DNA of 64,000 nucleotides from BOG-994 sp049514215 (GCA_049514215.1 JBEKVI010000002.1:124001-188000), one strand, 5' to 3'. Counted from the first letter of the stretch, positions 51,956-60,675 are shown. Numbers and translations: made by a program. The notes: generated by a model not told the origin, from the letters alone.

Positions 51956-52729
51956 ATGCGTTTTGCCTCGCTTGGCAGTGGCAGCGAGGGTAATGGGCTG
52001 GTGGTCGAGTCACCCGGGGCGAGACCGACCCGCGTGCTTCTGGACTGCGGCTTTACGATAAAGGAATGCGAGCGCCGTCTTGCGCGCCTCGGGCTGCTTG
52101 CGGAATCGCTTTCGGCGGTGGTCGTGACGCACGAACACGGTGACCACATCTCCGGTGTCTTCAAGCTTGCAAGGCGCTACCACCTGCCCGTCTGGCTGAC
52201 CCACGGAACGCTCGCCGCGGTCGATCGACGCGAAGTCGATGGCGTCACCTTTCATTGCTGTACGCCCGGTTTCGGATTCTCGATCGCAGGAGTCCAGGTG
52301 CTGCCTTATGCGGTACCGCACGACGCGCGCGAGCCGGTGCAGTACGTTTTCTCCGATGGAGCGCGTCGGCTCGCGGTGCTCACTGACGCGGGGTCCGCCA
52401 CGGCCCACATCGTCGACATGCTAGGCGGCTGTCACACGCTCGTTCTGGAATGCAACCACGATCGCGAACTCCTCAGAAATTCCAGCTATCCGCCTTCTCT
52501 TAAAACCCGCATCGGTGGCGCGTACGGACATCTCGCCAACGATGTGGCCGCCCAAATTCTCCAGAGGATTGACCGTTCATCACTGACCCGGGTGATCGCG
52601 GCACACCTTAGCCGCAGCAACAATACGCCGGGATTGGCGCGCGCGGCACTGGCCCAGGTCTTGTCGTGCGACGAGGAAGAGATTCTGGTGGCGGACCAGG
52701 AATTGGGACTGGGTTGGATGGAGGTTTGA
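51956..52729 (+). CDS. MBL-fold metallo-hydrolase (YycJ/WalJ-like)
   Basis: 257 residues of the metallo-beta-lactamase fold. The metal motif is VVVTHEHGDHISGV (HxHxDH), with further ligands in VPHDAREP, LTDAGSA and the C-terminal AAHLSRSNN. It matches the WalJ/YycJ exonuclease-type group. It follows bamC by three bases. The precise substrate is unknown. Confidence 0.87.
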   Translation: MRFASLGSGSEGNGLVVESPGARPTRVLLDCGFTIKECERRLARLGLLAESLSAVVVTHEHGDHISGVFKLARRYHLPVWLTHGTLAAVDRREVDGVTFHCCTPGFGFSIAGVQVLPYAVPHDAREPVQYVFSDGARRLAVLTDAGSATAHIVDMLGGCHTLVLECNHDRELLRNSSYPPSLKTRIGGAYGHLANDVAAQILQRIDRSSLTRVIAAHLSRSNNTPGLARAALAQVLSCDEEEILVADQELGLGWMEV

Positions 52730-52837
52730 AATCCGCCGATGCTCTCGTGCGAAGCTTGGCGCTGCCTAAGTGGGTGCACCCCGAGACGCAGCGCGCGGAT
52801 TCATGGGCTAGCAGAGCCTATCGAAATCACGAGGGCG

Positions 52838-52869
52838 AAAAAACGAAACGGCGGCATACCGCCGCCGTT
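52838..52869 (-). terminator. Intrinsic terminator for the Ala/Pro-rich lipoprotein gene
   Basis: On the minus strand AACGGCGGC (from 52869) pairs with GCCGCCGTT (ending 52847) around a 5-base loop, then comes TCGTTTTTT down to 52838. It lies 45 bases beyond the small lipoprotein stop. On the plus strand the same stem closes the metallo-hydrolase transcript but has only four Ts after it. Confidence 0.8.
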
Positions 52870-52913
52870 TTGCGCACCGCAACCGAAAATGCAGCGCGAT
52901 GACGCGCTTCTTT

Positions 52914-53129
52914 TTACTTGCTCGGTGCAGGGGTTGCGTCCGGAGCCGGCGCGGGAGCGGGGGCTGACGTTGAGTTATCCGCGGGAGCTGCCGGTGCGGG
53001 AGCCGGTGCAGGCTCGGGAGCAGCCATCGGGGCGGGGGCCGGAGCCGCCATAGGAGCGGGAGCGTCGTTCTTGCTACACGCGGAAAGGCCCAGTGCCAGC
53101 AAAGAGGCGACGAGCAGGGTTCTGTTCAT
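52914..53129 (-). CDS. Small Ala/Pro-rich lipoprotein
   Basis: 71 residues from ATG 53129. A short positively charged start and a hydrophobic segment lead to lipobox LGLSAC (Cys18). The rest is a low-complexity chain of Ala-Pro with Met and Glu, probably an extended linker or cell-envelope spacer. GGAAG-like bases precede the ATG. The frame opens 48 codons earlier without homology. Followed by an intrinsic terminator. No function can be given. Confidence 0.72.
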   Translation of the reverse strand: MNRTLLVASLLALGLSACSKNDAPAPMAAPAPAPMAAPEPAPAPAPAAPADNSTSAPAPAPAPDATPAPSK

Positions 53130-53324
53130 GATTGCTTCCTTCCAGATGGATTGGCAGATGACGAGTCGAGTAAAAGCTCTTGTTGTTGCTATGGGGATTT
53201 TGGGAGACCGCCGTGCCGCAGGTGGCTTTGGTAAATCGTTCGCGGTATTCACCCAGCCCGCATTATAGGACAAGCACGCACCCTCTCAAAATCGTGTTAA
53301 CGGGTTCAGGCTGCGACGCGTTAG

Positions 53325-53840
53325 TTACAAACCCAACGTGGTGGCCGAGATTCCCGGAGTCGCTTCATCCCAAAGCGATTGGAACTGATCAACCCAGGGC
53401 CCCACTTCGTTTGGATGAAATTCAGCCGCGCCGCGCATGGTGTCCCGATGGAAACGTCGCACCATTCGTGCCCGATCGACGATCGCAAAACTGCAATCCT
53501 CCGCAAATCGCGTGGCGACTTGCTCGGGTACCTGACGGCACACCAGGGCGTGACCAAAAAGTCGCAGAAGGCGCATGAATCGTGGTGCCTGCTGCGTCAA
53601 ATGTGAGCTCGAGGCCGCAAGCAGTTGAACGCGATTGGCGCGGCTTGCGAGCAAAAAGGCCTGCAGGGCCTCCTCGATTTTCGGGCTATTTAACGGCCAC
53701 CGAGAGAAATCAAAATCGGCGAGCCAAATCTCCCGTTGGGCGCTCCCAGTGGCCGCCAGCAATTGTTCATCGAAGCCGGTGCGCGTGTCGAAGCGAATGG
53801 AGGGAAATGCTTCGCGGGACGGGGGATCAGGTCTTGTCAC
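53325..53840 (-). CDS. DUF7931-like protein
   Basis: About 171 residues from GTG 53840, inside the last codons of the upstream oxygenase gene (14-base overlap). It resembles the DUF7931 group: AQREIWLADFDFSRWPLNSP, VQLLAASSSHLTQQAPRF and the ending RFHRDTMRGAAEFHP. The REIWLADFDFSRW strand and the H-rich middle recall a phospholipase D-like fold, but the HKD motif is absent. Function unknown. Its overlap with the RoxA-like gene suggests cotranscription and perhaps a common target. Confidence 0.65.
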   Translation of the reverse strand: MTRPDPPSREAFPSIRFDTRTGFDEQLLAATGSAQREIWLADFDFSRWPLNSPKIEEALQAFLLASRANRVQLLAASSSHLTQQAPRFMRLLRLFGHALVCRQVPEQVATRFAEDCSFAIVDRARMVRRFHRDTMRGAAEFHPNEVGPWVDQFQSLWDEATPGISATTLGL

Positions 53841-54984
53841 GAATTGGAGCTCCCATGATGATCCAGCCGGCGCAATACCATTCGTAGAGCGCCTCTTTGA
53901 GCTCGCTATGCGCAAGTCCGACCCGGCACTGCGACGGACTGGCATAGCGCTGGTTTGCAAAGTCCGCAAGCCAAGTGTGTTCGCCCTGACCAAAAGCGCA
54001 GACCTCACCATTGATAAATATATCGCTTCCCCGATAGATGAGGCGCGTCCTCGCATCCACCTTCAGACCCGACCGCCCCACCATCGCCATAAAGCGCGCC
54101 GGCGTCATCCTCTTGGGCGCATCGAAGTAGACATGGGCTTTGGGCTCCGAGAAATAGCGTCCTGCAAAACGACTCACGTCTGACGCATTCCAGCGGATTC
54201 GAGACAGCTGCTCGCGCAGCTCCCGGAGCATGCGGTCCTCCAGATGCGCAGGATGGGAAGAAGGAACGCGCGAGGGATCCTGATAGCGCCCGGGCAAATC
54301 GATCGTATCGGCGAGCGAGTAAAGAAACTCGCGGGCCAGCTCGCTGTAGGCCGGCGCGCGAAAGCCCACCGAGTAGGTCGTGCATGGCTGGAGCGCAACT
54401 CCCTCGTGCGCGATATGCGGGGGAAGGTACAAGATGTCGCCCGTCTCGACCAGCCATTCATGAGAGGGCTCGAAATTCTTGAGCACCTTAAGAGGGAGAT
54501 CCTCGACGAGGCTAAGATCCTGCTGCGCGCCGACGCGCCAGCGCCGACGGCCTTGCGCCTGCACGAGAAAGACATCGTAGGAATCATAGTGCGGCCCGAC
54601 AGATCCGCCGGAGACGGCGTAGCTCACCATGACGTCGTCGAGGCGCGTGTAAGGCAAAAACGCGAAGCGTTGGAGAAAGGCGTCGACCGCCGGTTTGTAC
54701 AGGTTGACCCCTGAGACGAGAAGCGTCCAGTCTCTCTTGCTTCTCGGAAGATGCGTAAAGGGTCCGTGGGCGAGCTTCCATCGACCCTGGAAGGCGGAAA
54801 CGACGCGCGACTCGACATCGTCGCGCGCGGCCAAGGATCGCAGATCCTCGAGACTGACGAGCGGTTCAAAGCCTGGGATGGCGCCCCGGATGAGAAGAGG
54901 GCGTTTCTGCCAATAGTTGCGCAGGAATTCCCGCACCGACATGGCTCCGAGTACCGAAGAGTCGGATCGGCTGGAAGCAACCAT
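53827..54984 (-). CDS. Cupin/JmjC ribosomal oxygenase (RoxA/YcfD-like)
   Basis: 385 residues from ATG 54984; the frame opens 11 codons earlier without homology. It matches YcfD, a Fe(II)/2-oxoglutarate arginine hydroxylase of ribosomal protein L16. The WQKRPLLIRGAI segment, the metal H-x-D in SVGPHYDSYDVFLVQ, RRRWRVG and the distal His in PPHIAHEGVALQ are present. A winged-helix-like C-terminal half (about 230-385) is as in RoxA. The target here is presumed ribosomal by homology. Confidence 0.88.
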   Translation of the reverse strand: MVASSRSDSSVLGAMSVREFLRNYWQKRPLLIRGAIPGFEPLVSLEDLRSLAARDDVESRVVSAFQGRWKLAHGPFTHLPRSKRDWTLLVSGVNLYKPAVDAFLQRFAFLPYTRLDDVMVSYAVSGGSVGPHYDSYDVFLVQAQGRRRWRVGAQQDLSLVEDLPLKVLKNFEPSHEWLVETGDILYLPPHIAHEGVALQPCTTYSVGFRAPAYSELAREFLYSLADTIDLPGRYQDPSRVPSSHPAHLEDRMLRELREQLSRIRWNASDVSRFAGRYFSEPKAHVYFDAPKRMTPARFMAMVGRSGLKVDARTRLIYRGSDIFINGEVCAFGQGEHTWLADFANQRYASPSQCRVGLAHSELKEALYEWYCAGWIIMGAPIRDKT

Positions 54985-55028
54985 TGTCACATTATGCCAT
55001 CTGAGCCGGTCGACCAAATTGAATTGCG

Positions 55029-55034
55029 TATAAT
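55029..55034 (+). promoter_or_regulatory. Candidate -10 of slyD
   Basis: Perfect TATAAT 29 bases before the slyD ATG; no good -35 at 16-18 bases. Confidence 0.4.
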
Positions 55035-55063
55035 CGGATTACCCATTCCTCGTGCGCCCCGCC

Positions 55064-55603
55064 ATGAAAATCGCCAAGAATACCGTTGTGACTCTGACCT
55101 ATCGTCTCACCGATGCGCAGGGGGAGTTCATCGAGCAAACCGACGAGCCCATGGTGTATCTGCATGGGGGCTACGACGGGATCTTTCCGCGCATCGAGGA
55201 AGCCCTCGAGGGGAAGGAGGAGGGCTTTAAGTCCAGTCTCCACCTCGAGCCCGAAGATGCGTTTGGCACCTACGACGCTGAGCAGGTGCGCGTGGAGCCC
55301 CGCTCGAAGTTTCCTGAACCCATTGAAATTGGCATGCGTTTTGAAGGGGTCCCGGAAGATCCGGAGGAGGACACGGAAATCCTGACTGTAACCGACCTCA
55401 CCGACGATAGCGTCGTCCTTGATGCAAATCATCCTCTGGCGGGCGTCGCACTTCGGTTCGCCGTCGAAGTCCTTGACGTGCGAGCCGCAAGCGATGAAGA
55501 AATTGCTCATGAGCACGCTCATGGGAGTGGTCACGACCATGAACACGATGACGACCACGACCACGATCATGATCATGGCGACGACCCGGCCTCGCTGCAC
55601 TGA
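55064..55603 (+). CDS. slyD: FKBP-type peptidyl-prolyl isomerase SlyD
   Basis: 179 residues from ATG 55064 (a GTG four codons earlier is possible). The SlyD order is kept: KIAKNTVVTLTYRLTDAQGE, then YLHGGYDGIFPRIEEALEGK, the IF chaperone domain with PEDAFGTYD, and a His/Asp/Glu-rich tail (about 150-175, HDHEHDDDHDHDHDHGDD) that binds Ni and other metals. The tail makes it a candidate nickel-trafficking protein for hydrogenase or urease, neither of which is in the window. Confidence 0.93.
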   Translation: MKIAKNTVVTLTYRLTDAQGEFIEQTDEPMVYLHGGYDGIFPRIEEALEGKEEGFKSSLHLEPEDAFGTYDAEQVRVEPRSKFPEPIEIGMRFEGVPEDPEEDTEILTVTDLTDDSVVLDANHPLAGVALRFAVEVLDVRAASDEEIAHEHAHGSGHDHEHDDDHDHDHDHGDDPASLH

Positions 55604-55763
55604 CGGCCGATTTTGTAACGCCGCGTAACGCGTTAGTCACTGGGTCGCAGCGCTGGAGCGATCAGGGGCGAGTCAGCCTCGCGTGCAAACTCCGGTAACA
55701 CATTGCAAGAGACTGAAGCGCGGGTTCGACCGTCCAATGGATGTGAACCCGAACGGAGGTCCC

Positions 55764-55907
55764 ATGAAAAAAATTCTCGCCCTGTTGATCATCGCCGCGT
55801 CGCTTGGCGGCTGTGTTGTCTACCCAGCGCCCTACTACGGACGCGCTTATGTGGCGCCTGCGCCGGTCTACGTGGCGCCCCGGCCATACTACTACTGGCA
55901 CTATTAG
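55764..55907 (+). CDS. 47-residue Tyr/Pro-rich lipoprotein
   Basis: Start ATG 55764 with GGAGG four bases upstream. A basic start and hydrophobic segment lead to lipobox ASLGGC (Cys17); the mature part is VVYPAPYYGRAYVAPAP then VYVAPRPYYYWHY. Small lipoproteins with Tyr/Pro/Ala-rich tails are common in Proteobacteria and have no known role. It ends four bases inside the convergent paaX gene. Confidence 0.75.
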   Translation: MKKILALLIIAASLGGCVVYPAPYYGRAYVAPAPVYVAPRPYYYWHY

Positions 55908-56851
55908 GCGGGATCAGTCTGCGCGGGCAGATGTGATGCCGCGTGGAAGCGTCTTTTTCGGATTTGAAAAGCCTGGGCTGCTGGGGTGAGGGGGTCGGCG
56001 AGCGATTCGCCAAAATGCACTTCAGCCTGCTCGGCCGCCTGACTGTAGATCATTGCGCATTCAACAAACGCCCTGTGGCCGGGCCAGTTCTGTGGCAACA
56101 GCCGAGAAGGCAACTGGGGGTCTCTCAAGACCACACGCCGATAGCCGTGGATCAGCAGCGTACAGAGTTGAAAGGCGCGCGCGGGATCGAGGGCAGCGGC
56201 AGCACCATCGAGAAAGGGCGCAAAGCGGAAGCAAAAGGCCTCGTAGCGCTCGGCCAAAGAGCGCAGGGGCCAGTTATTCCGGACCAGTTGCGCATCCGTC
56301 AGTCCACCGGCGAGGGGCACCGCGCGTGACTCGAGCACGACGACGCGGCTTCGCGCATCCAGCGTGTCGAGAATCTCAAGCAATGAATCCGAAGCCGCAC
56401 TCGGATGTCCGTAGAGGCCTGGCGCCAGCGCCGCAAAACCTTCCCAGAGCAGATCGCGCTTGAGGTCGGCGCGCTGCGTGCTCGTCCAAGAGCCGGAGTC
56501 TGCGAGAACGAGGGTCCACGTCCCATCCCATTGTTCGGTGGGCTCCCCGTAAATGCGGCGGTTGGCGTGCTCGATGCGGCGCCGGCCGGCCGCGCTTACC
56601 GCGTAGCGGCTCCGCCGCCCCGAGCGGGTAATCTCAAGCCAACCCTCGTGGGCGAGCCGATAGACGCTCGTGCGCACCAGCCTTTCGTTCACTCCAAAGG
56701 GGGCGAGCAGCTCGATAAGCGAGCCCAGCCAGATCTCGCCCCCGTGCGGCGCCACGCTGTCGCCTAGAATCGTCACCAGGAGCGATTTCGCGCGGATAGA
56801 CTCGTCGGCTAGGCAGCTTTTAAGCCATTCGTCGAAAAGCTGAGGGGACAT
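55904..56851 (-). CDS. paaX: Phenylacetate-pathway repressor PaaX
   Basis: 315 residues. PaaX represses paa genes until phenylacetyl-CoA binds. The N-terminal winged helix has SLLVTILGDSVAPHGGEIWL, LLAPFGVNERLVRTSVYRL and AHEGWLEITRSGRRSRYAVS; the middle WDGTWTLVLADSG and the C-terminal ISGxR-like ASRVVVLES blocks fit the family. It is divergent from paaA with a 118-base control region that holds a palindrome and a PaaX-like half-site. Confidence 0.92.
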   Translation of the reverse strand: MSPQLFDEWLKSCLADESIRAKSLLVTILGDSVAPHGGEIWLGSLIELLAPFGVNERLVRTSVYRLAHEGWLEITRSGRRSRYAVSAAGRRRIEHANRRIYGEPTEQWDGTWTLVLADSGSWTSTQRADLKRDLLWEGFAALAPGLYGHPSAASDSLLEILDTLDARSRVVVLESRAVPLAGGLTDAQLVRNNWPLRSLAERYEAFCFRFAPFLDGAAAALDPARAFQLCTLLIHGYRRVVLRDPQLPSRLLPQNWPGHRAFVECAMIYSQAAEQAEVHFGESLADPLTPAAQAFQIRKRRFHAASHLPAQTDPA

Positions 56852-56887
56852 GGTCGGGCAGACGTGATACGGCTTGAGCGGGAGGCC

Positions 56888-56904
56888 GTGTCATGATATG
56901 ACAC
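56888..56904. promoter_or_regulatory. Palindrome GTGTCA-TGATA-TGACAC in the paaX-paaA spacer
   Basis: Perfect 6-base arms (56888-56893 and 56899-56904) around five bases, 36 bases before the paaX start and 65 before paaA. It is a likely regulator-binding site for divergent control; whether for PaaX itself is unknown. Confidence 0.55.
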
Positions 56905-56914
56905 TCAATTTCGT

Positions 56915-56943
56915 TTGACAAAAGATTTTTTGTATCGAATCAT
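56915..56943 (+). promoter_or_regulatory. paaA promoter
   Basis: TTGACA at 56915-56920, 17-base spacer, then AATCAT at 56938-56943 (four of six consensus bases). The ATG follows 26 bases later, with AAGGAG at about 56956. The -10 lies inside the PaaX-like half-site (56931-56944). Confidence 0.6.
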
Positions 56944-56944
56944 G
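56931..56944 (-). promoter_or_regulatory. PaaX-like half-site CATGATTCGATACA
   Basis: On the minus strand it contains TGATTCGAT, which agrees with the E. coli PaaX consensus TGATTCGYGWT in the first seven bases. It overlaps the proposed paaA -10, a good position for repression. Match to the consensus is from memory. Confidence 0.5.
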
Positions 56945-56969
56945 CACCCTTGGTGAAGGAGACATCACT

Positions 56970-57962
56970 ATGTATGCGCAATTGGTGGAGACCGGACTCA
57001 AAGAGGTCCGAACGCACAAGGACATGGATGCTCAGGAACAGGCGTTCCAAGAGCGGATCACCGCTGGCATCAAGGTCGAGGCTAAGGACTGGATGCCCGC
57101 CGCCTATCGCAAAACTCTCGTGCGCCAGATTTCACAACATGCGCACTCGGAGATTGTTGGCATGCTTCCCGAGGGCAACTGGCTCACGCGCGCTCCGACA
57201 CTGGAGCGCAAGACCATCTTGCTCGCCAAGGTTCAAGACGAGGCCGGCCATGGGCTCTACCTCTATAGCGCTGCCGAGACCTTGGGCGTGTCGCGCGACG
57301 AACTGGTCGCGGATCTGCACGCCGGGCGCGCCAAGTATTCGAGTATCTTCAATTACCCGACTTTGAGCTGGGCCGACATCGGCGCCATCGGCTGGCTGGT
57401 CGACGGTTCGGCCATCATCAATCAGATTCCGCTGTGCCGCTGCTCCTACGGGCCTTATGCGCGTGCGATGGTCCGGATCTGCAAGGAAGAGTCGTTTCAC
57501 CAGCGGCAGGGTTTTGACATCATGATCAAGCTCTGCCAGGGCAGTCCGGCCCAGAAGGAGATGGCTCAGGATGCATTGAACCGCTGGTGGTGGCCCTCGC
57601 TCATGATGTTTGGGCCCTCGGACGCGGAATCGGTCAACAGCGCCCAATCGATGAGTTGGGGCATCAAACTCAATAGCAACGACGAGCTGCGCCAGCGCAT
57701 GGTCGACCAGACTGTCCCCCAAGCCGAATTCCTCGGGCTCACCGTTCCCGATCCGCTTCTGAAATGGAACGCCGAGACCAGCCACTACGAATTCGGACCG
57801 ATCGACTGGGAGGAGTTCTATGACGTCGTGCAGGGCCGTGGGCCATGCAACAAGGAAAGACTGGCGGCGCGCGTGAGCGCGTGGGACGAGGGTCGTTGGG
57901 TACGCGATGCCTTAATCGCGCATGCCGAGAAGAAACAACACGCTGCCCAGGCGGCCGCTTGA
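56970..57962 (+). CDS. paaA: Phenylacetyl-CoA 1,2-epoxidase subunit PaaA
   Basis: 330 residues, the catalytic diiron subunit of the PaaABCE epoxidase that attacks the ring of phenylacetyl-CoA. Two ferritin-like ExxH motifs are visible: VQDEAGHGLYLY and CKEESFHQRQGFD. The N-terminal DWMPAAYRKTLVRQISQHAH block and WWPSLMMFGPSDAESVN are typical. It opens the paaABCDE series, 11 bases before paaB. Confidence 0.96.
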   Translation: MYAQLVETGLKEVRTHKDMDAQEQAFQERITAGIKVEAKDWMPAAYRKTLVRQISQHAHSEIVGMLPEGNWLTRAPTLERKTILLAKVQDEAGHGLYLYSAAETLGVSRDELVADLHAGRAKYSSIFNYPTLSWADIGAIGWLVDGSAIINQIPLCRCSYGPYARAMVRICKEESFHQRQGFDIMIKLCQGSPAQKEMAQDALNRWWWPSLMMFGPSDAESVNSAQSMSWGIKLNSNDELRQRMVDQTVPQAEFLGLTVPDPLLKWNAETSHYEFGPIDWEEFYDVVQGRGPCNKERLAARVSAWDEGRWVRDALIAHAEKKQHAAQAAA

Positions 57963-57973
57963 AGGAGAAGTGA

Positions 57974-58255
57974 ATGAAAGAATGGCCGCTTTGGGAGGTC
58001 TTTATCCGTAGTCAGCACGGTTTGGCCCACAAGCACGTGGGAAGCCTGCACGCGGCCGATGCGCAGATGGCGGTCAACAACGCGCGCGATGTCTACACGC
58101 GCCGCAACGAAGGCGTCAGCATCTGGGTAGTCCGCGCCGCGGATATTGTGGCCAGCAGTCCGTCGGACAAGAGCTCGCTTTTTGAGCCTGCGCACGACAA
58201 GGTCTATCGGCATCCGACATTTTTTCCGATGCCCGAAGAAGTCAAGCACCTCTAG
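57974..58255 (+). CDS. paaB: Phenylacetyl-CoA epoxidase subunit PaaB
   Basis: 93 residues. A small structural subunit that bridges PaaA-PaaC pairs. It has the family pattern WPLWEVFIRSQHGLAHKHVG, LHAADAQMAVNNARDVYTRR and EGVSIWVVRAADI. A good RBS (AAGGAG) stands before the ATG. Twenty bases separate its stop from paaC. Confidence 0.95.
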   Translation: MKEWPLWEVFIRSQHGLAHKHVGSLHAADAQMAVNNARDVYTRRNEGVSIWVVRAADIVASSPSDKSSLFEPAHDKVYRHPTFFPMPEEVKHL

Positions 58256-58274
58256 TCGCCCGGTGGCTCCCTCA

Positions 58275-59033
58275 ATGCAACCTGACGAGGCACGGTTCGC
58301 GTTTTTGCTGCGGCAGGGCGACACGACGTTGATCCTTGCCCAGCGGCTGCTCGAGTGGTGTGGCCACGGCCCCGCGCTCGAGGAGGACATGGCCATCTCC
58401 AACGTCGCGCTGGATCTCCTGGGGCAAACACGCCTGTGGTATGCCTACGCCGTGGAGGTGGAGGGCAACCGGCGCAGCGAGGACGAGCTCGCATTCCTGC
58501 GCGATGCGCCGCAGTACCGCAACCTGCTGATTACCGAGCTGCCTAACGGGAACTACGCCGATACCATGGTGCGTCAGCTGCTGTTCGATGCCTGGCATGG
58601 GCTCTTTCTCGAGGGGTTACGCGAATCAACCAACGAGCGGATCGCCGAGATTGCGCAAAAGGCGCACAAGGAGGTGAGCTACCACCTGCGGCGCAGCAGC
58701 GACCTCGTGGTCCGCTTAGGCGATGGAACGCCCGAAAGCCACCAAAAGTGCCAGGCGGCACTCGATCGCCTTTGGCCTTATACCGGCGAGTTCTTCGAGA
58801 TGGATGCCTTAGACGAGCGTGCTCAGGAATTGGGCGTCGGATTGGACCGCGCGGGGCTTCAAGCACCGTGGAGGGCCTACCTCTCGCAAGTACTGGGCGA
58901 GGCGACTCTCGAAATGCCGCCGGATGGCTGGATGCAAACTGGGGGGCGCACGGGACGCCATACCGAGCATCTCGGATACATTCTGGCCGAGATGCAATTC
59001 CTTCAACGAGCCTATCCCGGTGTCCAATGGTAG
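58275..59033 (+). CDS. paaC: Phenylacetyl-CoA epoxidase subunit PaaC
   Basis: 252 residues from ATG 58275 (a GTG four codons earlier is possible). It is the structural ferritin-like partner of PaaA: LRQGDTTLILAQRLLEWCGH, EEDMAISNVALDLLGQTRLW, KAHKEVSYHLRRSSDLVVRL. The stop overlaps paaD by seven bases. Confidence 0.94.
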   Translation: MQPDEARFAFLLRQGDTTLILAQRLLEWCGHGPALEEDMAISNVALDLLGQTRLWYAYAVEVEGNRRSEDELAFLRDAPQYRNLLITELPNGNYADTMVRQLLFDAWHGLFLEGLRESTNERIAEIAQKAHKEVSYHLRRSSDLVVRLGDGTPESHQKCQAALDRLWPYTGEFFEMDALDERAQELGVGLDRAGLQAPWRAYLSQVLGEATLEMPPDGWMQTGGRTGRHTEHLGYILAEMQFLQRAYPGVQW

Positions 59034-59566
59034 GTGCGAGCGGGGACCTGACCGGCGCCACCGCGGCGCCCGAACCGGACGCAGCGCAATCCCTTTGGGC
59101 CGTTCTCGAAACGGTTCCCGACCCCGAGGTTCCTGCGCTCTCGGTCGTCGATCTGGGCATCGTGCGGGAGATCCGGTGCGATGCGCAGGGCTGGGTCGTC
59201 ACGGTCACACCGACTTATTCGGGGTGTCCCGCGACTAAGGTGATCGCAGAGGACATCCGCGCCGCCCTGGCCGCCCACGGGTTTGGCGAAGTCCGCGTTC
59301 AAATGCGGCTTGCGCCGGCCTGGACCACCGATTGGCTCAGCGTCTCGGGGCGCGAAAAGCTGCGCCGGTTCGGGATCGCACCCCCCGTCCACCAGGTGGT
59401 CGACGTGTCCGCGCTGTCGCGTCAACGAAGGCTTCCCGTGGTTCCGTGTCCGTTGTGCTTAAGTTCGCACACGGAACTCATCAGCGAGTTCGGGTCCACG
59501 TCCTGCAAGGCGTTGTACCGCTGCTTGGATTGCCGCGAGCCGTTTGACTACTTCAAGAGTCACTAG
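59027..59566 (+). CDS. paaD: PaaD, DUF59/iron-sulfur assembly-type protein
   Basis: 179 residues from ATG 59027. An N-terminal MIP18/DUF59 domain (VPDPEVPALSVVDLGIVREI, TPTYSGCPATKVI) is followed by a C-terminal zinc-ribbon-like tail with four cysteines: VPCPLCLSS and YRCLDCREPF. PaaD is needed to mature the 2Fe-2S centre of PaaE. It overlaps paaC and stops eight bases before paaE. Confidence 0.93.
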   Translation: MVGASGDLTGATAAPEPDAAQSLWAVLETVPDPEVPALSVVDLGIVREIRCDAQGWVVTVTPTYSGCPATKVIAEDIRAALAAHGFGEVRVQMRLAPAWTTDWLSVSGREKLRRFGIAPPVHQVVDVSALSRQRRLPVVPCPLCLSSHTELISEFGSTSCKALYRCLDCREPFDYFKSH

Positions 59567-59574
59567 GGCATTGC

Positions 59575-60651
59575 ATGAGTAAATTTCACAGCTTGCGGAT
59601 TGCGCAGGTCACCAAAGAAACGCGCGACGCGATCGTCGTGGTGTTCGACGTTCCGTCGGTCTTGAAGGAGACGTTTCGGTTCAAGCATGGTCAGCATCTG
59701 ACCCTGCGCACGAACATCGAGGGCAGCGAAGTGCGGCGCTCGTATTCGATCTGCTCGGGCGTGGCCGACGAACGCTTACGCATTGCCGTCAAGCGCGTCG
59801 CGGGCGGGCTGTTTTCCAACTGGGCACAGGAACATCTGGTGCCAGGAACCACCCTGGAGGTCATGCCCCCCTCGGGGAACTTCCATAGTCCCCTCGCCAA
59901 GGATCATTCAAAACACTACATCGCGTTTGCGGCCGGCAGCGGAATCACACCCGTGTTATCGATCGTCAAGACCACGCTCGAGTCGGAGCCTTTGAGCCGC
60001 TTCACATTGGTCTACGGCAATCGCGCTTCCTCAACCGTGCTCTTTAAGGAGGAACTCGAAGATCTGAAGGATCGCTACCTCGAACGACTCAATCTGGTGT
60101 TCGTACTCTCGCGCGAAAAGCTGGATGTGGATCTGTTTAATGGGAGGATCGATGCGGCCAAGGTCGACGCACTGTTCAAGTCCTGGATCGATCCAAACGA
60201 ACTGGACCTTGCTTTTGTCTGTGGTCCGTACGGGATGATGGAGTCGGTCCGCGGGGCGCTGCTGACCCACGGTTTCGACGCCTCTCGCATCAAGGTCGAG
60301 TTGTTCGCGACCAGTGCCAATGAGGCGCGGCCGCCGCAGCGCCATCACGGAGTGGCGGGGGCTAACGAATGCGAAGTGACGATCATGCAGGACGGGCGCA
60401 CGAGTTTCTTTACGATGGCAAAGGACGACGAAAGCATCCTCGACGCCGGCTTAAGCCAGGGAATTGAGCTGCCGTACTCCTGCAAGGCGGGGGTATGTTC
60501 AACCTGCCGCGCCAAGCGTGTGTCGGGAGAAGTCGACATGGACGCGAACTTCGCTCTGGAGGACTACGAGCTGGCACGTGGTTTTGTGTTGACCTGTCAG
60601 AGTTTTCCTGTCTCAGATCAGATAGTCTTGGATTACGATCAGGAAACCTGA
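59575..60651 (+). CDS. paaE: Phenylacetyl-CoA epoxidase reductase PaaE
   Basis: 358 residues. It passes electrons from NAD(P)H to the PaaA diiron centre. The FAD domain has RRSYSICSGV, the NAD domain has FAAGSGITPVLSI, and a C-terminal 2Fe-2S ferredoxin domain has CKAGVCSTCRAK followed by a distal Cys in LTCQSFP. The order FNR then ferredoxin is normal for PaaE. Confidence 0.96.
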   Translation: MSKFHSLRIAQVTKETRDAIVVVFDVPSVLKETFRFKHGQHLTLRTNIEGSEVRRSYSICSGVADERLRIAVKRVAGGLFSNWAQEHLVPGTTLEVMPPSGNFHSPLAKDHSKHYIAFAAGSGITPVLSIVKTTLESEPLSRFTLVYGNRASSTVLFKEELEDLKDRYLERLNLVFVLSREKLDVDLFNGRIDAAKVDALFKSWIDPNELDLAFVCGPYGMMESVRGALLTHGFDASRIKVELFATSANEARPPQRHHGVAGANECEVTIMQDGRTSFFTMAKDDESILDAGLSQGIELPYSCKAGVCSTCRAKRVSGEVDMDANFALEDYELARGFVLTCQSFPVSDQIVLDYDQET

Positions 60652-60675
60652 AGTCACTTCCCCCATCGCGGCCGC

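Noticed and set aside
55535..55590. Short GAC/CAT-type repeat in the slyD 3' end as a separate repeat element
   Set aside because: It simply encodes the His/Asp-rich metal-binding tail normal for SlyD.
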